Positions 36,552-45,968 of a stretch of DNA of 64,000 nt are shown here, one piece after another. Made by a program: the position numbers and the translations under genes. This DNA comes from Leptospira congkakensis (GTDB lineage Bacteria; Spirochaetota; Leptospiria; Leptospirales; Leptospiraceae). Under the pieces are notes generated by a model that made no database searches, was not told the DNA's origin, and saw only the letters and a list, made by a program, of their open reading frames with translations. Every line of letters starts with the position of its first letter. The first letter of the stretch is position 1. The stretch lies in assembly GCF_004770265.1 (NCBI RefSeq), contig NZ_RQGQ01000009.1:1-64000 (forward strand), in the 5' to 3' direction.

Positions 36552-37430
36552 TTGAAAACTCAAACAAACTTAACTCTCGTCTGCATTTCCCTTCTTTTGG
36601 TTTGGAGCTGCGAAACAAAACCAACGAACATTGATTCGTCGTTAGTTTTACCTCTATTACAACTCGATACGGGGAGTTCGGCCGGTGGATCAGAAAACAC
36701 ACCAAATCGACCTATAAATACTGGAGATGATGGCGTATGGTTAGCAGATACTGTAAAGTCAGCTCCCGGACATACGGGCTCAGGGATTGGAAATAGTAAT
36801 AACGCTGTTAACGGTGTAAGAGGTGCCGGCCTAAGTGGTGGTGGAGTGGATGTGTTTTCGTTATACTATACTTTGGCCAATGATCATATTGTTTTGGAGT
36901 GGTCTGGTTACAAAATTACAAACGGTCCAGGGATTGATTTTATTGTTTTTGAAAATGCATTCAAAGTATCAAATCCAAGTACATACTTTATGGATATCGT
37001 AATTGTTGAATTGAGTAATGACACAGTCAATTGGTGTGGTTTTAATCCAAATTATGGTTTTTCGCCTGAGACTAGTTATTCGAAGAATCCTGCTGATTGG
37101 CCGAGATTTGCCGGTCGTAATTCCGTTTTGTTTAACGAAACAACAAAGAACTTTGGATACGATCCTAATTTAGTTTTTGATACAAATAATTCTGGGGGAG
37201 ATGGGTTTGATTTAGAGGAACTGAGTGATGTTTCCAACCTGGCCGGTGGATCTGGCTGTAATTCGACTTTACGAGATGAATTAAAAAATGGATTTACCTA
37301 TATCCGATTATCTTCTGCCTCTTCCGTTCGTTGGAAAAATCCAGATACAAATTTAGCTTTTGTAAAAGAGGCGATTTCTAATGGGCCGGATATTGACGGA
37401 GTGTACGCTAGGTATCGAACTGCCAGGTAA
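36552..37430 (+). CDS. LIC_13355-family lipoprotein under cobalamin riboswitch control
   Basis: 292 residues with a lipoprotein leader (LLLVWSC). The mature part is rich in Gly, Asn and Asp: GSGIGNSNNAVNGVRGAG, YKITNGPGIDFIVFENAF (the best family mark), VELSNDTVNWCGF and GGDGFDLEELSDV. Similar domains with an FVVFENAF-like motif occur in exported proteins of other phyla. TTG 36552 stands behind AAAGGAGAC. The riboswitch directly upstream implies a part in cobalamin capture or use at the surface; this is inference. It is followed by a terminator. Confidence 0.82.
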   Translation: MKTQTNLTLVCISLLLVWSCETKPTNIDSSLVLPLLQLDTGSSAGGSENTPNRPINTGDDGVWLADTVKSAPGHTGSGIGNSNNAVNGVRGAGLSGGGVDVFSLYYTLANDHIVLEWSGYKITNGPGIDFIVFENAFKVSNPSTYFMDIVIVELSNDTVNWCGFNPNYGFSPETSYSKNPADWPRFAGRNSVLFNETTKNFGYDPNLVFDTNNSGGDGFDLEELSDVSNLAGGSGCNSTLRDELKNGFTYIRLSSASSVRWKNPDTNLAFVKEAISNGPDIDGVYARYRTAR

Positions 37431-37449
37431 ATATATTTAATTAGATTAC

Positions 37450-37496
37450 GACCATCCAAATTGTTTAGGGAATCTCCCTTTGGATGGTCTCATTTT
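37450..37496 (+). terminator. Intrinsic terminator of the lipoprotein gene
   Basis: GACCATCCAAA (37450-37460) and TTTGGATGGTC (37479-37489) form a perfect 11-bp stem; inside it AGGGA/TCCCT pair again. CATTTTTATA follows. The rest of the gap up to 37630 holds nothing else. Confidence 0.85.
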
Positions 37497-37630
37497 TATA
37501 AAAAAGAACAAGATTGAAAATTATTTGATAACTCACAGGCTTGTTTACCAAAGAAAAATAATTTGGAATGACAAATTTATTTCTCCGATAATAATGAAGA
37601 TACACATCTCTGTAGAATTTATATTTCATT

Positions 37631-38176
37631 ATGAAACAACAGGTTTTTCTAAATATTGGTGAAGCTTATTTCACTTCTGGAAATTATGAAATCAGGACGA
37701 TTTTAGGATCCTGTGTTTCTGTTTGTTTGTATCATGAAAAAACTAAACATAGTGCGATCAATCATATCCTGTTACCAGGTAGTAACGACAAAGTAGAAGA
37801 GAAAAAAAGTTCAAGGTATGGAATTACTTCTATGGAACTTCTCATCAACGAATTTGTAAAACTCAATATCCCGCGGAATCAATTAAAAGCAAAAATATTC
37901 GGTGGTTCTAAAACTCTGAAACTAACATCAAGTAACGCAGGACCGAAAAATGTTTCTTTCGTTAAAGATTTTTTGCAAACAGAAAAAATTCCTATTATAA
38001 GCGAAGATACGGGTGGAGAGTTGTATAGAAAATTAGTTTTTCATACGGATAGTTATGATGTTTTTATAACCAGAATTCCTGCGAACCTCTCTACTGAAAT
38101 TCTTACACAAGAAAGACATTTCGAAACTAAGGTTCGCGAAAGAATGGTTAAAAAAACAAATGTTTATACATTTTAA
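37631..38176 (+). CDS. cheD: Chemoreceptor glutamine deamidase CheD
   Basis: 181 residues. The catalytic Cys is in ILGSCVSVCLYH and the His in AINHILLPG, followed by a Thr in the RYGITSMELLINEF segment; these form the CheD triad. It deamidates Gln residues of chemoreceptors and may bind CheC or CheY. The gene faces the chemotaxis operon, and its stop overlaps that of cheY by four bases. Confidence 0.92.
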   Translation: MKQQVFLNIGEAYFTSGNYEIRTILGSCVSVCLYHEKTKHSAINHILLPGSNDKVEEKKSSRYGITSMELLINEFVKLNIPRNQLKAKIFGGSKTLKLTSSNAGPKNVSFVKDFLQTEKIPIISEDTGGELYRKLVFHTDSYDVFITRIPANLSTEILTQERHFETKVRERMVKKTNVYTF

Positions 38177-38541
38177 TTAGTGATTCTTTTTAGAACTTCA
38201 ATCAAATCTTCATCATCAAATGGTTTCACAATCCAAGCTTTAACTCCTGCATCTTTACCTGCTTGGCGCAAATGATCACTGGATTCTGTGGAAACAATAA
38301 CAATATTTGCTCCTGTTCCTTTGGGGTGTGCTAAAAAATCACGAGATAGTTCGATCCCATTTTTTCCTGGCATGTTCACGTCAAAAACACAACCATCAAA
38401 AGGCCCGTTTACTTCTAAACTTTTCATTGCTTGTTCTGCGTTTTCAGCTTTGAAAATTTCGTAACCTTCATCTCCTAACACCATTTCCATAAGTTTTAAG
38501 GCAGTTGGTGCATCATCACAAAGTAATATTTTTTTTGACAT
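38173..38541 (-). CDS. cheY: CheY-like response regulator, end of the chemotaxis operon
   Basis: A single receiver domain of 122 residues: acidic pocket D9 and D10, phosphoacceptor D54 in FDVNMPGKNG, Thr/Ser near residue 85 (VSTES) and Lys near 105 (IVKPFDDED). It has no output domain. It probably carries the signal from CheA to the flagellar motor. Confidence 0.9.
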   Translation of the reverse strand: MSKKILLCDDAPTALKLMEMVLGDEGYEIFKAENAEQAMKSLEVNGPFDGCVFDVNMPGKNGIELSRDFLAHPKGTGANIVIVSTESSDHLRQAGKDAGVKAWIVKPFDDEDLIEVLKRITN

Positions 38542-38559
38542 ATTGAATCTCCTATTAAA

Positions 38560-39582
38560 TTATAAATATTGTAAAATAACATCGGGTATCGCTGAAAGAC
38601 TTACTTGTTTCTCGACACCACCTAACAGAAATGCTTCCTTTGGCATCCCGTAAACCACACAAGATTCTTCATCTTGTCCAATGGTTCTTCCGCCAACATC
38701 TTTGATTCCTTTTAACCCGCTGGCTCCATCTCTTCCCATTCCAGTGAGCAAAATTGCTAAACAATGGTTTCCCATCTTTCCTTGAGAGATAGAATTAAAT
38801 AAAACATCAACTGAGGGGCGATGTCCACTTACCTTATCAAACATTTCGACTTCTAAATAAAAACGTCCTGCCATACGACGAACGAGAAGATGTTGGTCAC
38901 CTGGTGCTAAATAAACATGACCTTGTTCTAAGATATCTCCATGTGCAGCTTCTTTTACGGGAAGACCTGTGGTTTGGTTGAGTCTTTGCGCAAACAGTGC
39001 TGTAAAATGTTCTGGCATATGTTGAACAACAACAATTGGAGGAAGGTCGTTTGGTAATTTATGTAATATAAAATCCAATGCTTGGGTTCCTCCAGTAGAC
39101 GCTCCAATTGCAATTAGTTTGATCTCTGTTTGTTTGCCTTTTAATCCAGAAAGTTTTGATTGCGAATTTGTTAAGACTTGTTTTGGTTTTGCACCAATGC
39201 CGAACTTTTTGATTTTGTTTGTTAATTCTTCTAACATTCGCAAGAAATCTGCTTCGGTTCCATCGGGTTTTTTAACAAAATCCATTGCTCCTCTTTCAAG
39301 GGCCTGGATTGTTGCATTGGCACCTGACACGGTGTATGTGCTCAGCATAATCACTGGAGTAGGAAAGTTTGGCATTAACCAGTCTAAAAATTCAATCCCG
39401 GACATTCCCGGCATATCTACGTCTAGACTTATAACATCGGGTAGAAGTTGCGGAACCAATCGTTTTGCTTCTAAAGCATTGGATGCAGTTCCTACAACTT
39501 GGATATTTTTATCACCGGCAAACATCTCCGCCAAAACTTTTCTCACTACAGACTGATCATCAACAATGAGTAACTTAATCAT
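38560..39582 (-). CDS. cheB: Chemotaxis methylesterase/deamidase CheB
   Basis: 340 residues. Receiver domain (about 1-120) with D8, D9 and phosphoacceptor D54 in SLDVDMPGMSG; a linker; then the methylesterase domain (about 150-340) with the catalytic Ser in IGASTGGTQAL, His in VVQHMPEHFTALFA and Asp in GMGRDGASGL. It removes methyl groups from chemoreceptors for adaptation. Its start overlaps the stop of cheA (ATGA-type). No cheR is present in this window. Confidence 0.95.
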   Translation of the reverse strand: MIKLLIVDDQSVVRKVLAEMFAGDKNIQVVGTASNALEAKRLVPQLLPDVISLDVDMPGMSGIEFLDWLMPNFPTPVIMLSTYTVSGANATIQALERGAMDFVKKPDGTEADFLRMLEELTNKIKKFGIGAKPKQVLTNSQSKLSGLKGKQTEIKLIAIGASTGGTQALDFILHKLPNDLPPIVVVQHMPEHFTALFAQRLNQTTGLPVKEAAHGDILEQGHVYLAPGDQHLLVRRMAGRFYLEVEMFDKVSGHRPSVDVLFNSISQGKMGNHCLAILLTGMGRDGASGLKGIKDVGGRTIGQDEESCVVYGMPKEAFLLGGVEKQVSLSAIPDVILQYL

Positions 39583-41447
39583 TAGTCGATTCTTTGCATT
39601 TTTTGAAAAATGGATTTAACATCTAAAATCAAACTTACATTTCCACTTCCAAGAATTGTGAAACCATTCACTCCATTTGCTTCTTCTAAAATTCCTTGTA
39701 ATGGTTTGATAACAACGTTTTGGTTACCAATGATTTCATCAACTCGGACACCTATTAGTCGTTTTTCATATTCAAGAACTATCATTAGCGGATCTAAACC
39801 ATCATAAGAAATTTCTTCTCTATGGTTTAAAATCTGATTGATGTCAAAGATAGGAATGAATGCTCCACGAACATCGATTACCTTTTGATTATCTTCCAAA
39901 GGAATCTCTTCTCTGTCACGAAGGCTGATAAATTCTCTTAATTCAGTTGTTTGGATTGTAAAAAATTTACTACCAATACGAACAACAGTCCCTTCCATGA
40001 TTCCAAGCGATAATGGAATTCTTAAGATAAAACTTGTTCCTTTTCCATAACGGCTATGGATTTCAATTTTTCCGCCCATTCGTTCTATATTTTGGCGAAC
40101 AATATCCATGCCCACTCCGCGACCAGAAATATCAGTTACAGCTTCTGCAGTGGATAATCCAGGCACAAAAATTAAATTGAAAACTTCTCGGTCAGATAGT
40201 TGATCGGTGTCACCAGTAAGGATTCCACGTTCAATCGATTTTTTGATGATTTTTTCTCGATTGAGTCCTCTTCCATCGTCACGAATCATTACCCAAACTT
40301 CGTTAACAGATTGTCTTGCGCTCAGTTGAATGGAGCCCACTTCTGGCTTATTCGATAACAACCGTTCTTCTGTATTTTCGATTCCATGATCAATGGAATT
40401 TCTTAGGATATGAATGATAGGGTCTGCAATTAGATCAACGATCGACTTATCGATTTCTGTTTCTTCACCGCTAATGTACAAGGCTACTTTTTTATTGGCC
40501 TTTTTTTGTAGATCCCTTACCAAACGAGACATCTTGTGGAAGACACCGCTGATCGGTATCATCCGAGTGGATAAAGCAACTTCTTGTAAGTCTAAAACAA
40601 TTTTTCTCAGTCGATTGATGGATGAATTAAAATCTTCGTTCCGCAAAGATTTGAGTAAAGAATGTTGAGTCACATTCGATTCCGCAATCACTAGCTCTCC
40701 AACTAAATCCATTAGAGCATCTAACTTTTCGTTAGCTACTTTTATTTCTTTTCTATGAACAGACGAGGAGGGATTGGTTTCATCTTTATCAGTTGGAGCT
40801 TTTGTTTGTGTGAAAGTTTCCTGTGCCTTTTTTTCTGAATCAACTTGAGGTTTGACTACTTCGGCGGTAACAATTTTCTCCGGCTCGGAAGTTACATTTG
40901 ATTCACCAAAAATTTCAAAAGCAGGTTTTTTTTGCTCTTGTGGAGTGGAAGTATTTGAAGATTCCTCTCCAAAGATTTCAAAACTTTTTTTCTTTGGTTC
41001 TTTAGGTTTGTTGTCTGAATCAGAAACTTCCGTTTCCAGGTTTAAGTCTTTGATTTCACGTTTTAGGACTTCGATAATTGCTTCGGATTCTTCATCTAAT
41101 TCTGGATTAGATTTTGTTTCGTCAACTTTTTGTAAGAGTCTTCGTAATTGATCACAAGTGTTAATTAATACCTGGCATATATCATCGCTAGGGAGTTTTT
41201 TCTCCTTACGTAAAATATCCATCAAAGTTTCAGCTTCGTGTGAGATTTTAACTAAACTTTCCAGTTTTAGTAATCCGCTAGAACCCTTAAATGTATGTAC
41301 TGCCCGAAATAGATTATTAATTAACTCTTCATCATAATCCCCCGATTGGTCATTGATTTCTTCGATAGAGAGAATTGCTGATTCACAAACCTCTATGAGT
41401 TCAAATCCTTCGGGGATAAAATCGAGTAAGAGCTGTTCTCTTCCCAT
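39582..41447 (-). CDS. cheA: Chemotaxis histidine kinase CheA
   Basis: 621 residues. Hpt domain with phospho-His H51 (FRAVHTFKGSSGLL), an acidic linker (about 115-230), dimerisation domain (about 235-300), HATPase (N box IIHILRNSIDHGIE, G1 RDDGRGLN, G2 GRGVGMDIV), and a CheW-like regulatory domain. There is no recognisable P2 CheY-binding domain; instead the linker holds the short motif FEIFGE twice, at 156-161 and 177-182. It phosphorylates CheY and CheB in response to the receptors. Confidence 0.95.
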   Translation of the reverse strand: MGREQLLLDFIPEGFELIEVCESAILSIEEINDQSGDYDEELINNLFRAVHTFKGSSGLLKLESLVKISHEAETLMDILRKEKKLPSDDICQVLINTCDQLRRLLQKVDETKSNPELDEESEAIIEVLKREIKDLNLETEVSDSDNKPKEPKKKSFEIFGEESSNTSTPQEQKKPAFEIFGESNVTSEPEKIVTAEVVKPQVDSEKKAQETFTQTKAPTDKDETNPSSSVHRKEIKVANEKLDALMDLVGELVIAESNVTQHSLLKSLRNEDFNSSINRLRKIVLDLQEVALSTRMIPISGVFHKMSRLVRDLQKKANKKVALYISGEETEIDKSIVDLIADPIIHILRNSIDHGIENTEERLLSNKPEVGSIQLSARQSVNEVWVMIRDDGRGLNREKIIKKSIERGILTGDTDQLSDREVFNLIFVPGLSTAEAVTDISGRGVGMDIVRQNIERMGGKIEIHSRYGKGTSFILRIPLSLGIMEGTVVRIGSKFFTIQTTELREFISLRDREEIPLEDNQKVIDVRGAFIPIFDINQILNHREEISYDGLDPLMIVLEYEKRLIGVRVDEIIGNQNVVIKPLQGILEEANGVNGFTILGSGNVSLILDVKSIFQKMQRID

Positions 41448-41455
41448 AACTTAAC

Positions 41456-42976
41456 TCAAAATTTTTCTGTTACAGCAGCATGTTCATGCCCAGAACCAAA
41501 GTTATTGGAAGACTTGTTGTTTTTACCAAATTCAGCCGCAATATTTTTTAGATCACCAGGTTTGTTTGTTATGGTTTTTTTCTGTTTATTGTGCGTGAGT
41601 TTTTCTCTATCGATTTTAACCAACGTTCCCATAATATCCATTAGGTGGCTTGATTGTTCTTTTAGCTGATTGGAAGTTGCTGCTAATTCTTCAGATGAGG
41701 ATGCGGCAATTTGAGTGGTTTGATCCATTTGTGTCATCGCCAAGGAAATTTGGTTGATTCCCGAAGATTGTTCGCTGGACGCATCAGCGATGGACGAAAC
41801 TAGTTCTGCCGTTTTTTGAATGCTAGGAACAATTTCTTCAATGACTTTACCAGCTTCTTCCGCTAGGGAAACACTGTTAAAAGAAAGTTGATTGATTTCT
41901 TGGGCAGCAACCTGACTTCTTTCTGCTAGTTTTCTAACTTCATCAGCAACAACTGCAAATCCTTTTCCATGTTTACCAGCTCGGGCAGCTTCGATAGCAG
42001 CATTTAATGCAAGTAAGTTGGTTTGATATGCAATTTCTTCGATGATTTTAATTTTGGAAGAGATATTTTTCATTGCATCAAGAGTTTTGAATACTGATTC
42101 TCGACCTTTTGTAGTTTCTTTGGCAGAGGTAGAGGCAATTTCATTTGTTTCGTTTGCTGCTTGTGAATTTTGTGTTACGGAAGAGGACATCTCTTCGATG
42201 GAGGCTGTGGATTCTTCAATGGAGGCCGCTTGTTCGCTCGCACCTTGGCTAAGAGAATAAGCTGTGGACGAAACTTGTTCTGCGGCGGTCGATACAGTGG
42301 CTGCAATTTCAACTGCCGAGTTTAGTGCTTTTGTGATACTTGTGATGATCCAGGCTGCGATGATAACAGAGATTGCTGCTGAAACTATAAAAAGACCCGC
42401 CATAAAAACAAAAATCCATTGGTAGAGTTCATCTGTTAATTTGTTGGCTTCATCCATATCTGCCGCAGCCATGGCCGCAATGTCATCGGCAACTGCATCA
42501 AATCGGTCAGCGGCAGGACGGCCTTTGGCGGTTGAAATTTTTTGGGCTTCTTGAATTAAGTTTTTTAATGCAATAACCTTTACTAATTCGAAAGCATCCG
42601 CATAATCTTTGTAAGCTGTTCTGAGCTCTGCCAATTTTTCTTTATCTTTCTCGTTTCCGATTTTTTCTAATTCTTCAATGTATCCAAACAATTCGGCGGT
42701 ATATTTGATTCGATCTTGTAGACGTTTATTCATCAACTCAGCTGACTCATCAAGAATTAGGTTTTTTTCGTTCCGGGCAAGCCACATGAATTTGGTTCGA
42801 ATTTTTTCAGAAAGCTGAACCTTCGGTGAATAGATTAAAACTAAATCGGTTACTTTTTGGTTAAAAATATTAACACTGTAAATTCCCGATCCAGTTCCAA
42901 TGCCGATGAAAAAAATTAACAAACTGAACCCTAGGATCAATTTTCCTTTGACTGTCATAGATTTTAGGTTAAACAT
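41456..42976 (-). CDS. Methyl-accepting chemotaxis protein
   Basis: 506 residues. A membrane helix (about 12-34), a 150-residue periplasmic helical sensor domain (4HB_MCP-like), a second membrane helix (about 190-215), then the cytoplasmic signalling coiled coil with the invariant tip [20 protein letters not shown]. The HAMP-like segment between is short. The C-terminal 40 residues are variable, and there is no obvious CheR-tether pentapeptide. It is probably the receptor of this CheA/CheW array. Confidence 0.92.
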   Translation of the reverse strand: MFNLKSMTVKGKLILGFSLLIFFIGIGTGSGIYSVNIFNQKVTDLVLIYSPKVQLSEKIRTKFMWLARNEKNLILDESAELMNKRLQDRIKYTAELFGYIEELEKIGNEKDKEKLAELRTAYKDYADAFELVKVIALKNLIQEAQKISTAKGRPAADRFDAVADDIAAMAAADMDEANKLTDELYQWIFVFMAGLFIVSAAISVIIAAWIITSITKALNSAVEIAATVSTAAEQVSSTAYSLSQGASEQAASIEESTASIEEMSSSVTQNSQAANETNEIASTSAKETTKGRESVFKTLDAMKNISSKIKIIEEIAYQTNLLALNAAIEAARAGKHGKGFAVVADEVRKLAERSQVAAQEINQLSFNSVSLAEEAGKVIEEIVPSIQKTAELVSSIADASSEQSSGINQISLAMTQMDQTTQIAASSSEELAATSNQLKEQSSHLMDIMGTLVKIDREKLTHNKQKKTITNKPGDLKNIAAEFGKNNKSSNNFGSGHEHAAVTEKF

Positions 42977-42989
42977 CTTCTGCCTCTTT

Positions 42990-43514
42990 TTATGTTTGAT
43001 TACTGATTGCTACGTCTAACGCCAGTTGGTCTTCGTCTTTGAGAAGGTTTTCTATATTGAGTAAAACTTTTACATCGTCGCTGACTTTTGCTATAGATTT
43101 GATAAACTGATTCCCTTGGTGGTCTCCAAATTTTGGAGCTTCTTCCATGTTTGTCGGAGCAATTTTGATTACCTCTTTAACGGTATCTACAATTAGTCCT
43201 ATCAGTTGTTGGTTTACGTTGAGAATGATGACACAAGTTTTGTCATTGTAACCAATGGATTGCATTCGAAATCTATCGCGAACATCAATGAGTGCAATGA
43301 CTTTCCCGCGAAGATTGATGACTCCTTTGATGAATGTTGGCATGTCTGGAATTTCTGTAATGCTTTGCATGCCAACAATTTCGGTGATGAATTTGATTTC
43401 GATTCCGTAACTTCTGTCTGCCAATGAAAATATAAGAAAACGACCATCAAGTGTATCATCGTCATCAAAATCATCATTCTCATCAGAAAGGGAGTCCATG
43501 TCTAAGTTATTCAT
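42990..43514 (-). CDS. cheW: CheW coupling protein
   Basis: 174 residues, a single CheW domain preceded by an acidic tail ([16 protein letters not shown]). Typical points are [20 protein letters not shown] and [19 protein letters not shown]. It couples the receptor to CheA. The gene is the second in the operon, just upstream of the receptor gene (13-base gap). Confidence 0.93.
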   Translation of the reverse strand: MNNLDMDSLSDENDDFDDDDTLDGRFLIFSLADRSYGIEIKFITEIVGMQSITEIPDMPTFIKGVINLRGKVIALIDVRDRFRMQSIGYNDKTCVIILNVNQQLIGLIVDTVKEVIKIAPTNMEEAPKFGDHQGNQFIKSIAKVSDDVKVLLNIENLLKDEDQLALDVAISNQT

Positions 43515-43597
43515 AGTGTCGCCTACTTGTGATCGATAAAAAGTATATTTGAACTAGTGCAATTAAAATCATAAAATTGGTGAATAAATCCTATTTC

Positions 43598-44878
43598 TTA
43601 TGGAACAATGTCAAATTCCAAAGTTACTGATACTTCTGAAGATTTATCCTTATAAATATTTGAATCTAAAACATTGAAGTATATTTTTGCATTCATATCT
43701 TCTAATATTTTTTTGACAATTGGTAATCCAAGACCTAAACCAAATTCTTCTTTTGAATACCTTTCATCGACATATCGATTCACACGATAGAATGGTTGGA
43801 ATAAGATGATCTCTTCTGATTTTTTAAAATCAAATTGGTGGATAGAAGGATCCATAGGAGAGTTTAAAATTTTGAGAGAAAGTTTTTCTCCGGCTCTCAT
43901 GAATAGAATATAGATACTGGAATTGTCCGGTCCATATTTCATTGCATTGATCAAAAGTTCTCGAATGGCAGTTCTTAATAATTTAAAATGACAGTTGAAT
44001 TTATTTTCTTGTCCGTTCTGTAAGTTTGAGATATGAAACCTTTGGTTTTTGATTATGGTCATATCGGAAAGATAACTTACTTCTTCTTGGATCATACTAT
44101 GTAGATCTTTTAACTGGACAGGTTCTGTTGCATTTGCACTTCCTTCAAAAACCACTTGTGCTTCTGCTAAGGTTTGGACTAATTTTTTTGTGCTGCGAAA
44201 GTTGTCTTCTATCAACTCAAAGATGGCAGCAGGAACTTCATAGTGGTCTCCTTCTTTTTTAGCTTTCCTGATAAGAGAACCAACAGTTGTGACTAAAGCT
44301 CCCAGACCAGAACCTTGCATGAGGGAAGTATTGAGATTGGGTAATGCCTTTTCCATCCAATCTTTATGGCTTCCTTTACCTTCAATTTCGTGACGCCAGT
44401 TAAAAATTTTTATAATCTCTTTGTGTAAGTTTTCTTCGTATTGTACAACGGCTTTTTCTACTTGGGAAAGGTTTGCCAGTGGGTCCGTTTCCTCTGTGAT
44501 TTCTAAAGCAGAGATTAAGAAAAACTTCTGTGGTTCATTTGGAAAAGTACAAGGTGCTACTTTTATATACAATTGGAAGTTTGAGAAAGAATAACTGCAG
44601 GCAAAAGGGATCCCTGTTTCTATTACCTTGGCTATGGTCTCTCGCAAGTTTACATAAGTTTGCGGAATTAATTCTTCAATAGGTTTGCCAATGGCACTGG
44701 GACCTAGTTCCCAAGGATTTGTAGCAGAAGTGTAAGTTTCAACGATCTCCCCGGTTTGGGAAAGCAGGATGTAGGTTCCAGAGGGAAGGGAGGGGAATAA
44801 GGAACCTGTAAAAATTTTAATAGCATCATCCGTGGACATTCCCGTAATTTCACCCTCAGTTTTGGAATTAGAATACAT
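43598..44878 (-). CDS. Histidine kinase-like protein at the head of the chemotaxis operon
   Basis: 426 residues, no membrane segment. A PAS-like N-terminal part (about 30-130; GTYILLSQTGEIVETY) is followed by a helical region with a possible acceptor H163 (WRHEIEGKGSHKDW), then a GHKL ATPase domain: N box LLINAMKYGPDN and G2 box GLGLGLPIV. The usual G1 box (D-x-G-x-G) is not seen; the position reads LKILNSPMDPS. It may therefore be a weak or inactive kinase, or bind CheA-like partners. It is 83 bases from cheW and could be co-transcribed. Confidence 0.72.
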   Translation of the reverse strand: MYSNSKTEGEITGMSTDDAIKIFTGSLFPSLPSGTYILLSQTGEIVETYTSATNPWELGPSAIGKPIEELIPQTYVNLRETIAKVIETGIPFACSYSFSNFQLYIKVAPCTFPNEPQKFFLISALEITEETDPLANLSQVEKAVVQYEENLHKEIIKIFNWRHEIEGKGSHKDWMEKALPNLNTSLMQGSGLGALVTTVGSLIRKAKKEGDHYEVPAAIFELIEDNFRSTKKLVQTLAEAQVVFEGSANATEPVQLKDLHSMIQEEVSYLSDMTIIKNQRFHISNLQNGQENKFNCHFKLLRTAIRELLINAMKYGPDNSSIYILFMRAGEKLSLKILNSPMDPSIHQFDFKKSEEIILFQPFYRVNRYVDERYSKEEFGLGLGLPIVKKILEDMNAKIYFNVLDSNIYKDKSSEVSVTLEFDIVP

Positions 44879-45208
44879 AATGAACGGACTCTATTTATAA
44901 CATAATAAATTCATAAATTCAAGTGGCGTATGAAAAAAAGTTCATAAATAAAATTTAAAGAGGTTTTCAGAACTATGTCGTATGACATTTTGGATTTTCA
45001 GTTAGGAATCGGTCCGTGCCTAGTTTGATTTTTGGTTCTTTTTTTGCAATACATAATGACCGCAATAGTTTATAATATATTGATAAACGAATGTTATTGG
45101 TATCTGTAGTCTTATTCCCTAGACAGTTTAGTTTTTGCACTAAAGTGACGGTGGTTTTTAAAGGTTAGTTTTGTTTGCCACTGAATCTAAATGGTTTTGT
45201 TTTAAAAT
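44879..45208. other. Intergenic stretch without a gene
   Basis: This 330-base AT-rich gap is upstream of the chemotaxis operon and downstream of the AraC-type regulator gene, so it should hold the operon's promoter. No clear promoter, operator or RNA gene was recognised. Confidence 0.4.
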
Positions 45209-45967
45209 TCAAAGCAAAGTTGCCTTTTGTCTGAATTCGGATGCTGTAATTTTTTGTTCTTTTTTGAAGGCTTCGTAGAAGGAAGATAGGGATTTATACC
45301 CAACTTCAAATCCAATTTCGCTGATGTTTTTCTCGGGGTATTTGATTAAAAGTTCTTTGGCTTCTTTAATTCGATAACTATGTAAAAAAGTATTAAAACT
45401 AGTTTGTTTTTTCCCATTTAAAAATTCGGAAAGTTGTCTAGGATGTAAATCTAGTTCTTCCGCTAAAACTTCTAGAGATAAATCTTCGTTTTGATAAACT
45501 TTTTTTACTTCCATAAGATGGCTGAGTCGGTTTTGAAGATTTTCGAGATCTACTCGTAACAATCGAGATTTTGTATTGTTTGGGTTATCTCCTCCTCTTT
45601 GGTAAGTGTTTGCAAAAAGAGAATGTCTATCAAGGGCCAACCGCAATCGATCTTCAGAGATGGGTTTTGCAATAAAATCAATAACTCCGTATTCGAATGC
45701 TCTAATGGCATTGTCTGTATTGGCAGAAACAACGATAGTGTTGACAAATATAGTTGGAATTCTGTCTAAAATATCAAAACCATCAAATCCAAATATATTC
45801 AGATCTAAAAAAAGAAGATTGATTGGCGATTTTTTTAACTCTGCGTCGGCCTCGTCAATCGTAGTCACATGTATGATCTCAACAATGGACGATCCTAAAA
45901 CAGTATGTAATAGTTTTGTTAGAAATTTTGCGTGGACTGGTTCATCTTCTAAAATCAATATTTTCAT
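45209..45967 (-). CDS. Response regulator with AraC-type DNA-binding domain
   Basis: 252 residues. Receiver domain with acidic residues E7 and D8, phosphoacceptor in LLFLDLNIFGFDG and the late Lys in DFIAKPISED; then an AraC/XylS-type double HTH (about 155-250; LSLEVLAEELDLHPRQLSEF and ISEIGFEVGYKSLSSFYEAF). The partner kinase, of the LytS/YesM type, ends one base upstream. The pair is of the YesM/YesN type. Confidence 0.9.
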   Translation of the reverse strand: MKILILEDEPVHAKFLTKLLHTVLGSSIVEIIHVTTIDEADAELKKSPINLLFLDLNIFGFDGFDILDRIPTIFVNTIVVSANTDNAIRAFEYGVIDFIAKPISEDRLRLALDRHSLFANTYQRGGDNPNNTKSRLLRVDLENLQNRLSHLMEVKKVYQNEDLSLEVLAEELDLHPRQLSEFLNGKKQTSFNTFLHSYRIKEAKELLIKYPEKNISEIGFEVGYKSLSSFYEAFKKEQKITASEFRQKATLL

Positions 45968-45968
45968 T

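Noticed and set aside
45033..45049. GG-N10-GC spacing that resembles a sigma-54 promoter (TGGTTC, TTGCAAT)
   Set aside because: On the plus strand it points into genes that all lie on the minus strand, so there is no gene for it to serve. The T-rich spacer makes a chance match likely.
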